From Crossaster papposus (lineage: Eukaryota; Echinodermata; Asteroidea; Velatida; Solasteridae): a stretch of DNA of 64,000 bases. Location of the stretch: the NCBI GenBank assembly GCA_037893245.1, contig JBAIAA010000409.1, positions 1,479,001 to 1,543,000 of the forward strand, in the 5' to 3' direction. How positions within the stretch are numbered: position 1 is the stretch's first letter; every line of letters begins with the position of its first letter. The translations under genes and the position numbers were made by a program. Of this stretch, positions 1 through 11,257 are shown piece by piece. The notes beneath the pieces are model-generated. The model saw only the letters and a list, made by a program, of their open reading frames with translations, did not search any database and was not told where the DNA came from.

Positions 1-2410
1 GATGGGCCCTGAATTTAAATCTAACAATGTTAAGATCATAGGATAAGGTAGTATAAGTTCCGCAGTGCACGGGCCCGGTGTGTTGACTTTAAATCTAACC
101 ATGTTAAGATCATAGGATAAGAGAGAATATAAATTCCGCAGTGGACAGGCCCTGCGTGTTGAATTTAAATATAGCTTTGTTAAGATCAGAGTTTAAGAGA
201 GTATAACAGTTACGCAGGGGACGGGCCCTGGGTGATGAATGTTTATCTTACCTAGATAGGCCTATCATCCGAGGTTAAGAGAAAATAGGAGTTACGCAGT
301 GGATAGGCCTTGTGTGTTGAATTTTGAATCTAACATGTTTATTTTTAGATCAGAGGTGGGGCCTCCGCGTGAGAGACAGTAACAATTCCGCGTGGAAGGC
401 CCCTGCGTGTTATATTTGAATGTAACTGAATAAGGTCAGAGGTCGAGCCTCTGCGTTTGAGACAATTAGAAGTTCCGCAGTGGATTAGGCCCTGCGTGTT
501 AAGGGTAGTATACACCATGGTTATATGCTTAAATTATCATGAATGGGCGAATTTAGACGGTTGTATTTTATAGTAAATATAATTTAACTGGCCTGTTCGA
601 AGTTTTACAGTCATAAATGCCGAGAAAAGCACGAAATACAGCGTTTGTTTTTAACCGGCGTTGGGCGGTTATTCTTATGTTATTTGTGTTGTTTCGCGAT
701 CGCCATCCGGCGGTCGCATATTTTTCTTTATAGAATTTTAATTTTCAGAATAATTTCGGGATATCTAGCGCAATCATTTTGCTGGATGCCTAGAATCTTT
801 ATTTACTTTCAGATGAGTAAGATATTTCTTAATATTTCGGAGTAAATGGTGTATCCTACCCTTAAGTTTCCGTGTAGCTGGTTAAAATCAGAGGACGGGC
901 CTCTGCTTGAGAGACAAAAGTAGTTGCCGCAGTGGATAGGCCCTGCGTGTTAGATTCGAATGTATCTGATTAAGATCAGACTGGTGGGCCTTTGCATGAC
1001 ATGCAAAAGAAGTTGGGCAGTACTTAGGTCCTGCGTGTTAGATTCGAATGTACCTGATTAAGATCAGAGGGTGGACCTTTGGATGGGAGACAACAGAAGT
1101 TCTGCAGTAGATAGGCCCTGTGTTTTAAAGTTGAATGTAACTGATTAAAATCAGAGAACGGGCCCTTGCATGAGAGACAAAAGAGGTTTCGCAGTGGATA
1201 GGCCCTGTGTGTTAAATTTCGAATTTAACTGATTAAGATCAAAGGACGGGCCTCTGCATGAGAGAAAATGAGGAAGTTTCGCAGTGGATAGGATCTGCGT
1301 GTTAAATTTTGAATTTAACTGATTAAGATCAGAGGACGGGCCTCTGCATTTGAGACAAATGGAAGTTTCGCAGTAGATAGGCCCTGCGTTTTAAATTTGA
1401 ATGGGACTGATTAAGTTCAGAGGATGGGCCCTTACATGAGAGACACAAGAAGTTTCGCAGTGGATAGGCCCTGCGTTTACAGTTTTGAATTTAACTGATT
1501 AAGTTCAGAGGACGGGCCTCTGCATGAGAGACACAAGAAGTTTCGCAGTGGATAGGCCCTGCGTTTACAGTTTTGAATTTAACTGATTAAGTTCGGAGGA
1601 CGGGCCTCTGCATGAGAGACACAAGAAGTTTCGTAGTGGATAGGCCCTGCGTTTACAGTTTTGAGTTTAACTGATTAAGTTCAGAGGACGGGCCTCTGCA
1701 TGAGAGACACAAGAAGTTTCGCAGTGGATAGGCCCTGCGTTTACAGTTTTGAATTTAACTGATTAAGTTCAGAGGACGGGCCTTTGCATGAGAGACACAA
1801 GAAGTTTCGCAGTGGATAGGCCCTGCGTTTACAGTTTTGAATTTAACTGATTAAGTTCAGAGGTCGGGCCTCTGCATGAGAGACACAAGAAGTTTCGCAG
1901 TGGATAGGCCCTGCGTTTACAGTTTTGAATTTAACTGATTAAGTTCAGAGGACGGGCCTCTGCATGAGAGACACAAGAAGTTTCGTAGTGGATAGGCCCT
2001 GCGTTTACAGTTTTGAATTTAACTGATTAAGTTCAGAGGACGGGCCTCTGCATGAGAGACACAAGAAGTTTCGCAGTAGATAGGCCCTGCGTTTTAAATT
2101 TGAATGTGACTAATTAAGATCAGAGGATGGGCCCTTGCATGTGAGACAAAAGAAGTTTCGCAGTGGATAGGCCCGGCGTGTTAAATTTTGAATTTAAATG
2201 ATTAAGATCAGAGGACGGGCCTCTGCATTTGAGACAAATGGAAGTTCCGCAGTGGATAGGCCCGGCGTGTTACAATTGAATGTAACTGATTAAGTTCAGA
2301 GGGCGGACCTCTGCTTGAGTGACAATAGAAGTTCTGCAGTGGTCGGGCCACGCGTGTTAGATATGTAACTAACCGATTAAGATTAGAGGACGAGCCTCTG
2401 CGAAAAGAAA
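1..2410. repeat. 88-bp tandem satellite array
   Basis: Units of the type GAGGACGGGCCTCTGCATGA follow each other head to tail. In the best preserved part (about 1430-2060) the motif AAGTTC(A/G)GAGG recurs at 1501, 1589, 1677, 1765 and 1853, an exact 88-bp period. Copies toward both ends are more diverged and vary in length. The array is interrupted at 499-865 by a MITE and ends at 2403-2441 in an A-rich tract. No open frame of interest lies in it. Confidence 0.93.
499..865. mobile_element. TTAA-flanked MITE (piggyBac-like target) inside the satellite
   Basis: A 367-bp segment unlike the satellite is bounded by TTAA at 499-502 and 862-865. Just inside are inverted repeats, GGGTAGTATACACCAT at 503-518 and its complement at 846-861 (15 of 16 match). 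TTAA target duplication is typical of piggyBac-type elements. No transposase is encoded, so it is non-autonomous. Satellite units resume on both sides, so it is a clean insertion. Confidence 0.75.
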
Positions 2411-3500
2411 AGGAGAAAAAAAACAAAAAAAAAAAACAAACTATGGATTAAAGGATATTTTCCTAAAATGTTTAAATGGTATTTGTTTGTACCAGCAGGG
2501 CGTCCTTAATAACATAAACAAGTTTCGGCCAATCCTTGTCTATTTTTTATTGTTGTGGTCATCTTTACTCCACTTCTTAGAAGTCTTATAATTGGGATCG
2601 GAACTTTTGCCTAAAGACCTCAAAAGAATTATAAGAAAAAGAGATAGCGGCACGTAAAGTAGTTGCCATAGCCAGTTTGGCCTAATTTATACACGATTTT
2701 TAACGGTGTTCTTTATTTTTGCTTTCTGTTTCCTAAATGAGGTTTAATGATTGGTCGAAGTCACATTTTTTCTTCACAGATTCTAAGAACCGTTTCCATG
2801 GTGAAGAGCGATGTTGTTGTTTCCACGGTCGCCGCTAAACTTGGCGAAAATTGCGTGTCGACGGGTCAGCAACTGTCCATCGGTGCAGCCGTTCTGCAAA
2901 ACTGCCCGTTTCCAACGTATAGATGAATCCAATCAAACATACATGGGCATTGTGGGCCAGTAGCCCTGTATCCCTATAGTAATTTAACGTCACATGGTCT
3001 TCCTGCTCGAGAATGAAACAACCTTTTCTTCGTATTGTTAACTGTTGTGTTTGAAAAAGTGCCTGAGTCAAGTGGTAATGGCAATAATTACAATAAAATA
3101 GATATTAACTATACGCAGTTGCGGTAGGCATTGACCCACAGGGGGACATTTGAGGAAACGAGACGCTTTATGCGTGCAATTCGGCGTCGAGAAAAGTCCC
3201 ACACGCAGCATTTCTCCTTTTTGTTGTTCTGCGCATATTTGCGGACTTGTGAAGCTCATCTGCAATATTAGTTTATCAATTAGATAACACCGTTAAAGGT
3301 ATGGGGCGGTCTTGCAGGTTCATTCAGGACGTAGTTCCCAGTTCCGCGCTATTTTTCTTCCCGTGCTCGTTTGGCGTCTGCAAGTCTATCGGGATGTTCC
3401 CGAAAGCGAAGGCGGAGTTCTAAGCGAGGAGTGACGACACGAGACCCCATAATAATATACCCGTCATTGACGATCCTTGGCACCGTGGAGCATGGCAAAT
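2411..3500. other. No gene seen; A-rich start
   Basis: After an A-rich tract (to about 2441) this is unique-looking AT-rich DNA. Short open frames on the minus strand (2835-3265) show no recognisable domain or codon pattern. I see no RNA gene or repeat. Confidence 0.5.
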
Positions 3501-3522
3501 GTACATTTATGTTTAAGATATC

Positions 3523-3902
3523 TTGAAGGTCGCAATTGCGCCGGATGGTTCGATCTGTCGCTCATTAGGTAGTATTCCGCGCCCTAATAACTCTCGGCTT
3601 TTGATGCCTCGGTATGTAGGGCTATCCGCCCTCTGGCCACATACAGTGTCAAACTGCAACGCGCTACTCGCAAATGTCGGATATTCTAACTCGGGGGCTG
3701 GTCCTTCAGAACCTGCCTCCGCCGATCTGGTTAGCATCGATAGTCTGAATGGCTACGCCGCCCCCGTAGACAAGGGGCGACTTTCAAATTCAAGTTGGTT
3801 TTCATTGCACGCATTTCCACCGCGTCTGTCGAATAATACGTCAGCGTTTACGGCAAAACGCCATCAGTTAGGCGGGGAGTTCTTCGCTTTACCGGATGGA
3901 TG
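3523..3902 (+). other. Open frame of about 126 codons upstream of Ngaro-type repeats, unidentified
   Basis: A frame stays open from about 3523 into the minisatellite at 3903. It has mixed composition rich in Ser, Pro and Asn, and no motif I recognise. Its place just before the minisatellite and the 3' repeats of a Ngaro-type element suggests a remnant of that element's last ORF. That is inference from position only; it could be chance. Confidence 0.2.
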
Positions 3903-4379
3903 GCGGCGTTGTGCGTGTGGTGTTCTGCGTGGGGCGTTGCGCAGGTGGCGTCCTGCGGGTGGCGTCGTGCGAGAGGCGTTGTGCGGACGGCGTCATGCGG
4001 GCGGCGTCGTGCGTGTGACGCGTTGCGTCGTGGTACGGGCGTCGTGGTACGGGCGTCGCGGTACGGGCGACGCGGTACGGGCGACGCGGTACGGGCGACG
4101 CGGTACGGGCGACGCGGTACGGGCGACGCGGTACGGGCGACGCGGTACGGGCGACGCGGTACGGGCGACGCGGTACGGGCGACGCGGTACGGGCGACGCG
4201 GTACGGGCGACGCGGTACGGGCGACGCGGTACGGGCGACGCGGTACGGGCGACGCGGTACGGGCGACGCGGTACGGGCGACGCGGTACGGGCGACGCGGT
4301 ACGGGCGACGCGGTACGGGCGACGCGGTACGGGCGACGCGGTACGGGCGACGCGGTACGGGCGACGCGGTACGGGCGGT
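3903..4379. repeat. GC-rich 14-bp minisatellite
   Basis: The core (about 4045-4379) is a nearly perfect run of the 14-bp unit GCGGTACGGGCGAC. The 5' part (3903-4040) is an older, degenerate version of a 14-bp unit (GGCGTNGTGCGNGN). Because 14 is not a multiple of 3 and the unit lacks stops in several frames, long overlapping open frames on both strands are artefacts. Confidence 0.93.
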
Positions 4380-4445
4380 GAGGTATGGGTGAGGTATGGG
4401 TGAGGTATGGGTGAGGTATGGGTGAGGTATGGGTGAGGTATGGGT
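4380..4445. repeat. 11-bp tandem repeat, 6 copies, next to Ngaro-type B1 repeat
   Basis: Six units of GAGGTATGGGT run from 4380 to 4445, about 60 bp before the B1 repeat at 4507. The Ngaro element ending at 30765 has a similar 11-bp array (GATTTGGGTAA) at the matching place. Confidence 0.85.
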
Positions 4446-4506
4446 GGTATTTGGGGCGAGATATTGTGGGAATAGGTGAGGCTTCGTGGTCCTGGTTCGG
4501 AGCGAA

Positions 4507-4899
4507 GAATCTCCCCATATCTAAGACTCTAGTATAGATTCTGGGGCCCGAACAAAGCAGCAGTGCAATTAGGGTACTATTTGCATTGCGGCGAGTGAGG
4601 GCGCAAGATAAGATACTATCAGTGTTAAGTCTGGTTGAGGCAAGGATGAACGGTAAGGTGTAGCCGGTAGGTACAAGTGAAACAATAGGTGTACTTCAAT
4701 TAATCCGGGCCCAGTCTCGAGGGGACAACACCTGTTATTTACATTTTTTTTTCTTCTCCCCTTCTGTTACCACCCTACCGCCTTACCACCCGATGTTGGT
4801 TTGTTCGGGCTCCGGTTTCTTCTCTCGAATCTCCCCATATCTAAGACTCTAGTATAGATTCTGGGGCCCGAACAAAGCAGCAGTGCAATTAGGGTACTA
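4507..4899 (+). mobile_element. 3' end (B1-A2-B2) of a Ngaro-type YR retrotransposon
   Basis: A 73-bp sequence at 4507-4579 is repeated without a mismatch at 4827-4899. The copies share with the B repeats at 30329/30685 the string CCCATATCTAA, then ACAAAG and GTGCAATTAGG(G/T)TACTA in the same order. The spacer also matches the other element in style: a T-rich then C-rich stretch before a CTCCGG motif. B1-A2-B2 is the known 3' architecture of Ngaro-type elements with split direct repeats. The matching A1 and the coding part are not recognisable here, so this is a truncated or decayed copy. Confidence 0.7.
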
Positions 4900-5612
4900 G
4901 TAGGCTGCGTGCGTTTGTACACGGTAATCGTTACACGGCACTAATTTTGATGCTGTGATTTGACGATACATTTCAGGAAAACTATGCATAGAAAGCTCAA
5001 GATATTTAAAAATCGTCATAATCAATTTCTAGTCCAGTATTTGTGAAAATCCCAGGGTGGCATCGAAATGGATTTGGAAATTACAGGTCAATTTCCAAGC
5101 TGGGTGTGTTGGCTCCGATGTGTCGCTCGACGTTACAATACATTTGAATGTGAATTTGAATGAGTTCCTCGACTTTTGGCGGGAAAACTACACTGTATGA
5201 GTTTGAAGTAGCATCTTCAGTGGATTATATCCTCCAAATTGTCCAAAGTTTAGGGTGGCTTCATAATCGGTTCAAAAATGAGAGGAATTTTCACGAACAT
5301 ACCCTGACCAGCAACACGTAAGGCCAGATAAAAAAAAAAGTTGTTGAGCGTCCTTTATTTTTAAAAGTTCGCGTAGGGAGAGATTTTTTTTCAATTTCTT
5401 TCAATATTTTTTTTCTTCTCTACTTTCTATTGAGTTTTGTTGACATGTTAAAGTATGAAATGAAGACTACTTTCTTCTCAAAATGGTTGTATTTTTTCAC
5501 TCTAACTCATAGTGTAGGCATATTCGTCATGAAAAAAAAGATTCGTGTATTTTTTTTGTTAAAAGCAAAAACTCACTTGATTTTGTTAGATGATACTATA
5601 AACATAAAAACA
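4900..5612. other. No gene seen; AGGGTGGC motifs
   Basis: AT-rich DNA. The motif AGGGTGGC occurs near 5055 and 5250 and again at the start of the inverted repeat at 5614. No coding sequence is supported. Confidence 0.45.
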
Positions 5613-5613
5613 A

Positions 5614-5672
5614 ATTAGGGTGGCATTTTTTCTGAGCATTCTAACGGCCTGAAATCCAAGATGGCCGCCACT
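5614..5672 (+). repeat. Left arm of inverted repeat bracketing decayed BEL
   Basis: TAGGGTGGCATTTTTTCTGA and the following 40 bases are repeated in inverse orientation near 9860-9932, with a handful of mismatches and one small insertion. This may be the end of a DNA element into which the BEL element was inserted. Confidence 0.65.
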
Positions 5673-6016
5673 GTAAAAAAAACGCCCTAAATTTGACACT
5701 AAAATTAACTTAATTTGGTTTATCTTTTTTTTTTCCAGCATGAACTGCTTGGAACCACTCTCAACAAGACCAGAACCATTTTGTTTTACTATCACCGCAA
5801 AATCTTCCGGGAAAACTATCTCGCTGTATAATAGGATAATGCACAGAGGATTTTCCGGGAAGGGCTTGGATGTGGTGGAGCTTAATAAATTAATCGTTAG
5901 ACCATGCCATAATCACTGTGAATGAGTTTGGCTTGGAACTTGTATATAGAGGTGACTATAATAACAATAACTTTCACCTGACTACTATTCCTTTTATTTA
6001 ATCTAATCTTTTTATT

Positions 6017-6265
6017 TTGCACAATTTGAGACAGAGGCCGCCTTTTTATTTCAACATGGCGGCCGAAAAATGGCGTTCAAAGGCTATAGATCACCTCGAC
6101 AAAACAGGCCGCTATCCCAACATCATGAAACTTGTTGAATGTCTTGGAAGGGCTGCCAGGGAGGCCAACGATCCCGTGTATGGGTTTGAGGAAAGAAGCA
6201 GCAGGAAATCCAAGAAGGGATCAAACTTCAACGTCCAAAGAACCCGATCAAGCAAAGGAAATTGA
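6017..6265 (+). pseudogene. BEL/Pao gag fragment
   Basis: The open frame contains AAREANDPVYGFEE, which resembles the conserved gag stretch of BEL/Pao elements (AA-R-x-A-x-(D/N)-PVYG). It is 82 codons, far short of a full gag, and is followed by frame breaks before the protease region. It begins the ordered series gag, protease, RT, RNase H, integrase on this strand. Confidence 0.5.
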
Positions 6266-6559
6266 TATCAGCATGGCATCAGTTAGTTGAGTGTAGCCAG
6301 TTCACTATGATGAGTCCACATGATAGTCTCGATGTAACAGGTTATGTTTCAATTGCCTGACGGCTAGACGCCACTTTACCAGAAGATGTGATCAGGGTGC
6401 ATGTGGAGTTGGAGGTTGCACAGTGAGACACTCAAAACTACTGCTCGATGTGTTCCAGTCTTCCAGTATCAACGTTCAAGCCCCGACAGAGCTACGGTCA
6501 ACTGACAGCCAGAACATGGGAGCTACCGTCTTGCATGTGGAGTGGACCAGGTTACTAAC

Positions 6560-7160
6560 AAGGTGGCTTTGCCTATCGTTGCGGTAATCGTGAAGGGTGT
6601 CGGCAGGACTTGACAGCATCAAGACTCATGCGCTACTCGACCCTGGCAGTAACACGAGTTTCTGCTCGGTAGATCTGGTGAGGATGCTTGACATACTAGG
6701 GTAGTCCACAAGCCCTGTCCCTCGACACGCTGAACAAGGTATCACAGGTGAAGACACTGGCGGTCGCTCTGAACATATCCGGTAACCACACGGGCAAAGT
6801 GTTCCACCTGCCACGAGTCTACGCCTTGAAGGACGTTCCTACCCTGCGAGACAGCTGTGCCACTCACAAAGAAGGAAGGTGTCACCATGTTAAATGGCCA
6901 AGATGTACCCGATATATTAGTCCCTCTTGAGGTACGACATGGCAAGGAGGGGGATCCCTATGCTGTCAAAACATCACTCGGGTGGACTATTAATGGTCCG
7001 TTGGGTTACAAGGGAACCGGTAGTGCTGTATCTAACTTTGTCCAAGGAAACCTTGAGGCTCAGGTAGAGAAGTTTTGGAAGTTGGATATCGGCCTATCCT
7101 TGGCAAGTGACTTGCCTGCTATGTCGGTTGACAATATGAGGGCGGTAAAAAACATATAAA
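6560..7160 (+). pseudogene. BEL/Pao aspartic protease region, decayed
   Basis: Near 6640 a frame reads LLDPGSNTSFCS, the retropepsin-like Asp-x-Gly-Ser/Thr-type site of BEL proteins (DUF1758). From 6857 another frame continues with GQDVPDILVPLEVRHGKEG and GWTINGPLGY, the conserved linker between protease and RT in BEL pol, followed by a VEKFWKLD motif. The pieces lie in different frames, so the region is broken by indels. Confidence 0.8.
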
Positions 7161-7339
7161 GGGTCAATAAGCATAGTCAATGGCCATTACCAGCTAGCCA
7201 TTCCCTTTAAGGGCGACCCCCAAGACATGCCTAATAACAAGATGTTGGCAGAGAGGCGTCTTTCGTCTCTTGGCAATAGATTAACGAAAAAAAACTCCGG
7301 AAAATTAAATATACCAAAGATATATTAAATATACCAGCT

Positions 7340-8360
7340 GGTTGAGAAGGGCTACGCCGAGAAGGTGGCAGACGAACAGCTGAACAATTCTCCCGGTGCA
7401 ACCTGGTACCTGCCTCTCCACGCCGTTATCAACCCCAACAAACAAGATAAGCTGAGAGTCGTGTTTGACTGTGCAGCCAAGAGTCATGGGATGTCTTTCA
7501 ATGACACTGTTCTACAGGGGCCGGATATGATGAGCTTGTGGGAGTCATCATGCGCTTTCGTGAGCACAAGGTCGGCTTGATGGGTGACGTCGAACAAATG
7601 TTCCACCAGGTGCAAGTTCAGAAAGAGCACAGAGACGCCCTGAGGTTTCTTTGGTGGCCGGAAGGAGACACAACTCAGCCACCAGATGTTTTCCGAATGA
7701 CAGTTCACCTGTTTGGGGGCGTTGGGAGCCCGGGCTGTGCTAACTTCGCACTGAGACGCACAGCAGAAGACAACAAAGACAAATTCAGTGCTGATGTAGT
7801 GTCACGGTAAAAGAAACTTCTATGTTGATGACTGCCTCAAGTCCGTGCAGTCTGAAGATGAAGCTGTTCTGATGGAAAAGCAGCTGACTGACCTGTTGGC
7901 AATGGAAGATTTCCGCTTGACAAAGTGGATTGGTAGCAGCAGAAAGGTCTTAGAATCTATACCACAAGTTGACAGGGCTAAAGTATTCAAGGACCTGGAC
8001 CTTGACCGAGACGGCCTTGCGGTGGAAAGAGCCTTAGGAGTTCATTGGGACACAGAGAATGATCTGCTCGGTATCAAGATAAAATCAAAGTCCATATGTC
8101 ACACCAAAAGAGGTATGCTTAGTGTCATCTGCTCTGTGTACGACCCCCTTGGGTTTGTGTGTCCATACATCCTTCAAGCCAAGATTCTCTTTCAGAACGA
8201 GTGCAGAATTATGGGTAAGGGGTGGGATAATCCCTTGGAGGTTGACACCGAACAGCACTGGGTCAGGTGGTTGGAAGATCTTTCCATGATGGATAGGTTT
8301 ACCATGGAGATGTGTCTTGTTCCAGACTGGTTTGGGCAGATTCGTGAGTGTCAACTCCAT
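7340..8360 (+). pseudogene. BEL/Pao reverse transcriptase region, decayed
   Basis: The frames 7365-7580, 7538-7810 and 7845-8456 together cover a BEL RT. The first has YLPLHAVINPNKQDKLRVVFD; the second has GDVEQMFHQVQV (first catalytic Asp) and SPGCANFALRR; FYVDD is encoded near 7815 just before the third. The third then covers the Peptidase_A17-type connection (GMLSVICSVYDPLGFVCPYI). At least two frameshifts separate the pieces. The order and motifs are BEL/Pao; it cannot make a functional polyprotein. Confidence 0.88.
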
Positions 8361-8765
8361 CACTTATCCGATGCCTCACAATACGCATATGGTAGCGTTT
8401 CCTACTTACGTCTTGTTAACACCCAAGAAGTTGTCTGCAGCTGTAGTAGCAGTTAGGATGGAAAAATGCTAAAGAGAGAATTAAGACTGGAGGTACAGGA
8501 GTCAACGTTTTGGACTGACAGCATGTTGGTGCTTCAGTTCATCAACAACCAAACAAAGCGTGTCCATACCTTTGTGGCAAGCATGGTAGCTGTGATTTAT
8601 GACTGTTCAACAGCAAGTCAATGGAGGTACGTGCAATCCGAGCTAAATCCTGCTGACGACGCATCCAGAGGTCTTGATGCTCAGGACATGATTCTCTTCT
8701 TGATAAGAGGCTGCGAGGATCACCTGGAGAGCAGCGCATGGCTAATCTTCCCGCATGCAGAGTAG
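8340..8765 (+). pseudogene. BEL/Pao RNase H region, decayed
   Basis: A frame ending at 8456 encodes HHLSDASQYAYGSVSYLR, the first RNase H Asp motif of BEL elements. The frame 8466-8765 continues with FWTDSMLVLQFINNQ and NPADDASRGL, later RNase H motifs. Stops separate them. The zinc-binding start of the integrase that should follow is mostly missing, so a deletion near 8760 is likely. Confidence 0.85.
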
Positions 8766-8769
8766 TTAC

Positions 8770-9530
8770 CCCCGGTGAACCACCATTTGCATATGTTGGA
8801 GTGGACAGTTTCGGGCCGTGCTACGTCAAACAACTAAGGCCATAGCTAAAACGATACAGATGTTTATTCACATGCATGTCCATAAGAGCTATCCACTTAG
8901 AGATGCTACATTCGCTGGAAGCAGATTCCCTCCTGAATGCTTTCATCAGGTTCATTGCAAGGCGAGGGATACCAAAAAGGGTCCACTTTGACAACGTTAC
9001 AAAATTCGTCGGTGGGGAAAAAAGGAGCTCAGAGCAGCGATCAAACATCTTGCGGAAAATAAGCAGACACAGGGCTTTCTCCTGAGCACGGAGATGGAGT
9101 GGGAGTTCAACCCACCAGCGACGTCCCACATGGGCGGGGTTTGGGAGCGCCATATACGCACATTCTGCAAGGTTCTCTACTCACTTATGCACGATGACCA
9201 AGTTTTGGATGACGAAAAACTACTCACTCTGTTCTGCGAGGTCGAGTCTATTGTCAACGACAGACCAGTCACAGCCGTTTCTGATGATCCAAAGGACTTA
9301 GAGGCTCGTACACCAAATCATCCCCTGAAGCTGAGAGCTAGTCACCCAGTCCCACTCCATAGTACTAAGGGAACTGACAAGTATGGCAAACGTTGGAAGC
9401 ATGTCCAGTACTTGAACTGAAACCAGTGGCCGCTTGGAAGGGTGATCAAGACTTTCCCCGGAGGAGATAGGCTTGTCCGCTCTGTCGAATTGAAGACAGC
9501 TACTGGTAGCCTTATGAGGCCTGTCACTTA
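8770..9530 (+). pseudogene. BEL/Pao integrase region, decayed
   Basis: Frames near 8780-9420 carry [12 protein letters not shown] (first catalytic Asp), RAIHLEMLHSLEADSLLNAF and RRGIPKRVHFDN (second Asp), then FNPPATSHMGGVWER (Glu region) and SIVNDRP. The C-terminal WPLGRV-type segment of BEL integrases follows near 9425-9525 after an in-frame stop. Several stops and frameshifts interrupt it. Confidence 0.87.
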
Positions 9531-9667
9531 GCTGTGCCTCTTGGAAGGCGTCCTAGAGTAGTTGTCTCCAAGTCCTATGACTTAAACCTTCACAGTTTCT
9601 TATTTCATTGTAAATTAGCATGCGTTCACGTGTTCACGATAGTTTTGGTAAATGTTTAATCCTACAT

Positions 9668-9850
9668 TTAAGGGGCCGGGATGTAACGCAGGTCCTTCCT
9701 GTTATCTAAATTTGGGCTTACCCTTTTATGAAGATCATACGTATAACATACATTTGATGATTCTATTAGATTCCCGCTGGTCTCAGAAAACATATTTAGA
9801 CACTCTATTTTTAAATGTATCACATGTATTCGCGAAGATATCGCATTATT
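9668..9850 (+). mobile_element. Probable polypurine tract and start of the 3' LTR of the decayed BEL
   Basis: AAGGGGCCGGGA ends at about 9679 and is followed by TGTAACGCAGG, the expected polypurine tract / LTR start order. No matching upstream copy of this LTR is visible, so the 5' LTR is lost or unrecognisable. The 3' limit is uncertain. Confidence 0.45.
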
Positions 9851-9856
9851 AGTGTT

Positions 9857-9932
9857 CGGCGGCCATTTTGGACGCCATCTTGGATTTCATACCCTTAGAA
9901 TGTTCAGAAAAATGCCACCCTATTTTTTTTTA
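9857..9932 (-). repeat. Right arm of inverted repeat bracketing decayed BEL
   Basis: The reverse complement begins TAGGGTGGCATTTTTCTGAA and matches the arm at 5614-5672 over about 50 bases. A related GCCACCCTA end also occurs near 10450. Confidence 0.65.
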
Positions 9933-11034
9933 ATGCCGCCCTCCAGAGTGGTGACCAAACAAACTATCGGGCATTAGATAGTGCTCGTCATTACGAACAC
10001 GGAGCCTTGTGGGTGCAATGTTCGTTTTTTCGGTGTTTTTTTTCAAGAACAATTAAATCTTCGCAAATTTTAATGGAAATGCAAGGCTAACCACTTTTTC
10101 CCCCTTACAATTGTTCATTTTCCCCCAAAAAGAGTCAAATAATTTTCGAACAATTTTTATAAAAATGCAAGGTTAACCCTTGGCAACTTTCAAATTCTCC
10201 TTAAAAGTCAATTTCTGGCGAATTGTAATTAAAATATAAGAATAAACCCTTTACAATGTTTTTATTTCTCAAAAAAAAAAATCAGTTTTGGGGATAATTT
10301 CAATTTAAACGCGAGGCTAACCCCTTACAATTCTTTTATTCTAGGCCAGGTCAATTTTCGCAAACAAATCAATTTTGTTGACAATTTCATATAAAATGCG
10401 AGGCTAACTCCGTACAATTATTAAATTTCAAGTAAATAACACATAAATTGCCACCCTACTCCTGAGCGTCACGAGGCAACAATGCCTGTCTGATTTTCCG
10501 TTGTTTCCTATGAGCGCGTATTTGGTGCAGTGCACCCCTATGGGTGCACTAGCCCCATTCAAGCCCTATTGAAACAAGTGTAAAAACCCACTCTCGAAAT
10601 GTTATACTTCGCCAGCCTGCACGCAGGCATTTTACAGCTACAATTTTCAAGTGGCATCCCTCCACGTTCTCGGGCAATAAGGACCCATTTTTCAACCGTA
10701 ATTTTATCAAGTCTGCCCTCATATTGAAGCCCCCAAACCAGGGAGTTGATCCTGGGCTATATTTAGACAATCCCACCATTGTTTGTTTACCAAACGGACC
10801 CCTTTTTCAAAAGATAATTTGTGGGGGGGCACATTTCATGCTAATGAGCTCGCGTAGAAATTCTCACTTCAATTAGGATAGTGCACCCTTAAACGTTTCG
10901 CCGGTGACCGCTGTTTGTTTGGCGCGCCCTCTATCGACATAAAATAAGTCTAGTTTTCGGACAATTTATGCGTGGGCGGCTCATTAACCCTGAAAACATA
11001 GTTTCTACTTCTTCCTTTGAGCAGATGTAGGATA
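9933..11034. other. No gene; degenerate tandem motif at 10081-10430
   Basis: Around 10081, 10166, 10237, 10310 and 10398 the string AGG(C/T)TAACC-like followed by TTACAAT recurs at spacings of roughly 70-90 bp, an old tandem repeat. A perfect 9-bp hairpin, AGTGCACCC / GGGTGCACT, lies at 10529-10550. No open frame is supported. Confidence 0.5.
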
Positions 11035-11225
11035 GAGCTATTACTTCAGCTTCCAAACCTATTAAGTCACATCGATTGGAAACAATGTTGACTGGTAGTC
11101 GAATGGCCGAGTGGTTAGACTCCTCGTCTGCGGGCTTCCATCGCCTGGGTTCGAGTCCTCGTTCTGGCCCACGTCGTTTTTTTTCCTCAGTTTTAACGCG
11201 CGCGATTTCGCAATCTTATCTTTAA
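11035..11225 (+). mobile_element. tRNA-like (SINE-like) repeat, copy 1
   Basis: A Pol III type promoter is visible: A box TGGCCGAGTGG at 11104-11114 and B box GGTTCGAGTCC at 11148-11158, followed by a run of T near 11177. The start GTAGTCG and A box recall tRNA-Ser, but the acceptor ends do not pair, so it is not a working tRNA. The same unit, with flanks from about 60 bp upstream, is repeated at 11579-11755, which marks a repeat element or local duplication. Confidence 0.65.
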
Positions 11226-11257
11226 AATAATTAATTTACCGTCTTCAAATACCAACC

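Noticed and set aside
1-2410. CRISPR-like array
   Set aside because: Repeats are contiguous 88-bp units with no spacers, in a eukaryote.
2835-3265. Two overlapping minus-strand frames
   Set aside because: Short, no motif, no splice signals.
3523-4518. Overlapping frames of 167-289 codons
   Set aside because: Nearly all their length is the stop-free 14-bp repeat; only the first 126 codons are worth keeping, as an unidentified segment.
11094-11168. Working tRNA-Ser gene
   Set aside because: A and B boxes are good but the acceptor ends do not pair, and the sequence is part of a duplicated repeat unit.
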